A stretch of 13,043 nucleotides of DNA, from contig CALBHM010000478.1 in the NCBI GenBank assembly GCA_937892835.1, positions 1 to 13,043 on the forward strand, written 5' to 3'. The position numbers were made by a program, and so were the translations under genes. The notes beneath the pieces were generated by a model that was not told the DNA's origin, made no database searches, and saw only the letters and a list, made by a program, of their open reading frames with translations. Source of the DNA: an uncultured Ruminococcus sp. GTDB lineage: Bacteria > Bacillota > Clostridia > Oscillospirales > Acutalibacteraceae. Below, piece by piece: positions 12,989-13,043 of the stretch; position 1 is the stretch's first letter; each line of letters starts with the position of its first letter.

Positions 12989-13043
12989 AACCCGAAGGTC
13001 GTTGGTTCAAGTCCAGCCTCCGCAACCACAAAGGAGTAGGTCA
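12989..13043 (+). repeat. 55-bp direct repeat, second copy (tRNA-fMet 3' half without its 5' half)
   Basis: An exact copy of 12740-12794, offset by 249 bases, ends on the last base of the window. The sequence before it does not match the tRNA 5' half, so it is not a second functional tRNA as it stands. Confidence 0.95.

Noticed and set aside
12816..13031. Minus-strand reading frames with AEAGLEPTTFG / LDLNQRPSGL peptides
   Set aside because: These peptides are the reverse-strand translation of the tRNA 3' half; they are a well-known false gene from tRNA sequence, with no ribosome binding site.

Overview
The window looks like a chromosomal contig from a gut-type anaerobic Firmicute, most likely a Clostridia/Ruminococcus-like organism. 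The evidence is a moderately AT-rich sequence, strong AGGAGG ribosome binding sites, sigma-A promoters, an [FeFe]-hydrogenase maturase (HydE), a FucO-type propanediol oxidoreductase, and two riboswitch classes typical of Firmicutes. Gene identities come from recognising protein motifs and RNA consensus elements by eye; no database search was run.

Layout. 1-225: promoter and tetrahydrofolate (THF) riboswitch reading leftward into a gene that is cut off after three codons (probably folate uptake, folT). 225-2523, minus strand: a GT2 glycosyltransferase and fucO, with a terminator between them and a LacI/CcpA-like operator upstream of fucO. 2524-4130: trmO (minus) and tam (plus), divergent from a shared promoter region, with a two-way terminator after tam. 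4129-7080, minus: a PMCA-type P-type ATPase behind a yybP-ykoY manganese riboswitch with an overlapping intrinsic terminator. This implies that the pump, which would be labelled 'calcium' by homology, handles Mn2+. 7081-7383: non-coding, holding a GC-rich palindromic repeat.

7384-10048 is an accessory island: a YpsA-like SLOG protein and an XRE regulator diverge across a pair of palindromic operators. They are followed by a two-gene unit in which a DUF4417 protein carries a glycine-rich hinge and a toxin-37-like C-terminal domain, and overlaps by 17 bases a small CxxC...CxxC protein that is the obvious immunity candidate. This is the best candidate in the window for an undescribed system: a polymorphic toxin built on DUF4417, with no visible secretion signal.

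10091-12571, minus: a 141-residue protein of unknown function, tcdA, and hydE. hydE and tcdA are two bases apart and cotranscribed. 12639-13043: initiator tRNA-fMet with a consensus promoter and terminator, then a GC-rich segment containing an inverted piece of the same tRNA, and finally a 55-bp exact copy of the tRNA 3' half ending on the last base of the window. That copy may be an attachment-like duplication or an assembly-graph overlap.

Functional links: trmO and tcdA both act on t6A37 of tRNA (m6t6A and ct6A respectively), the two riboswitches sense folate and manganese, and hydE points to hydrogen-producing fermentation, for which fucO provides another electron sink.
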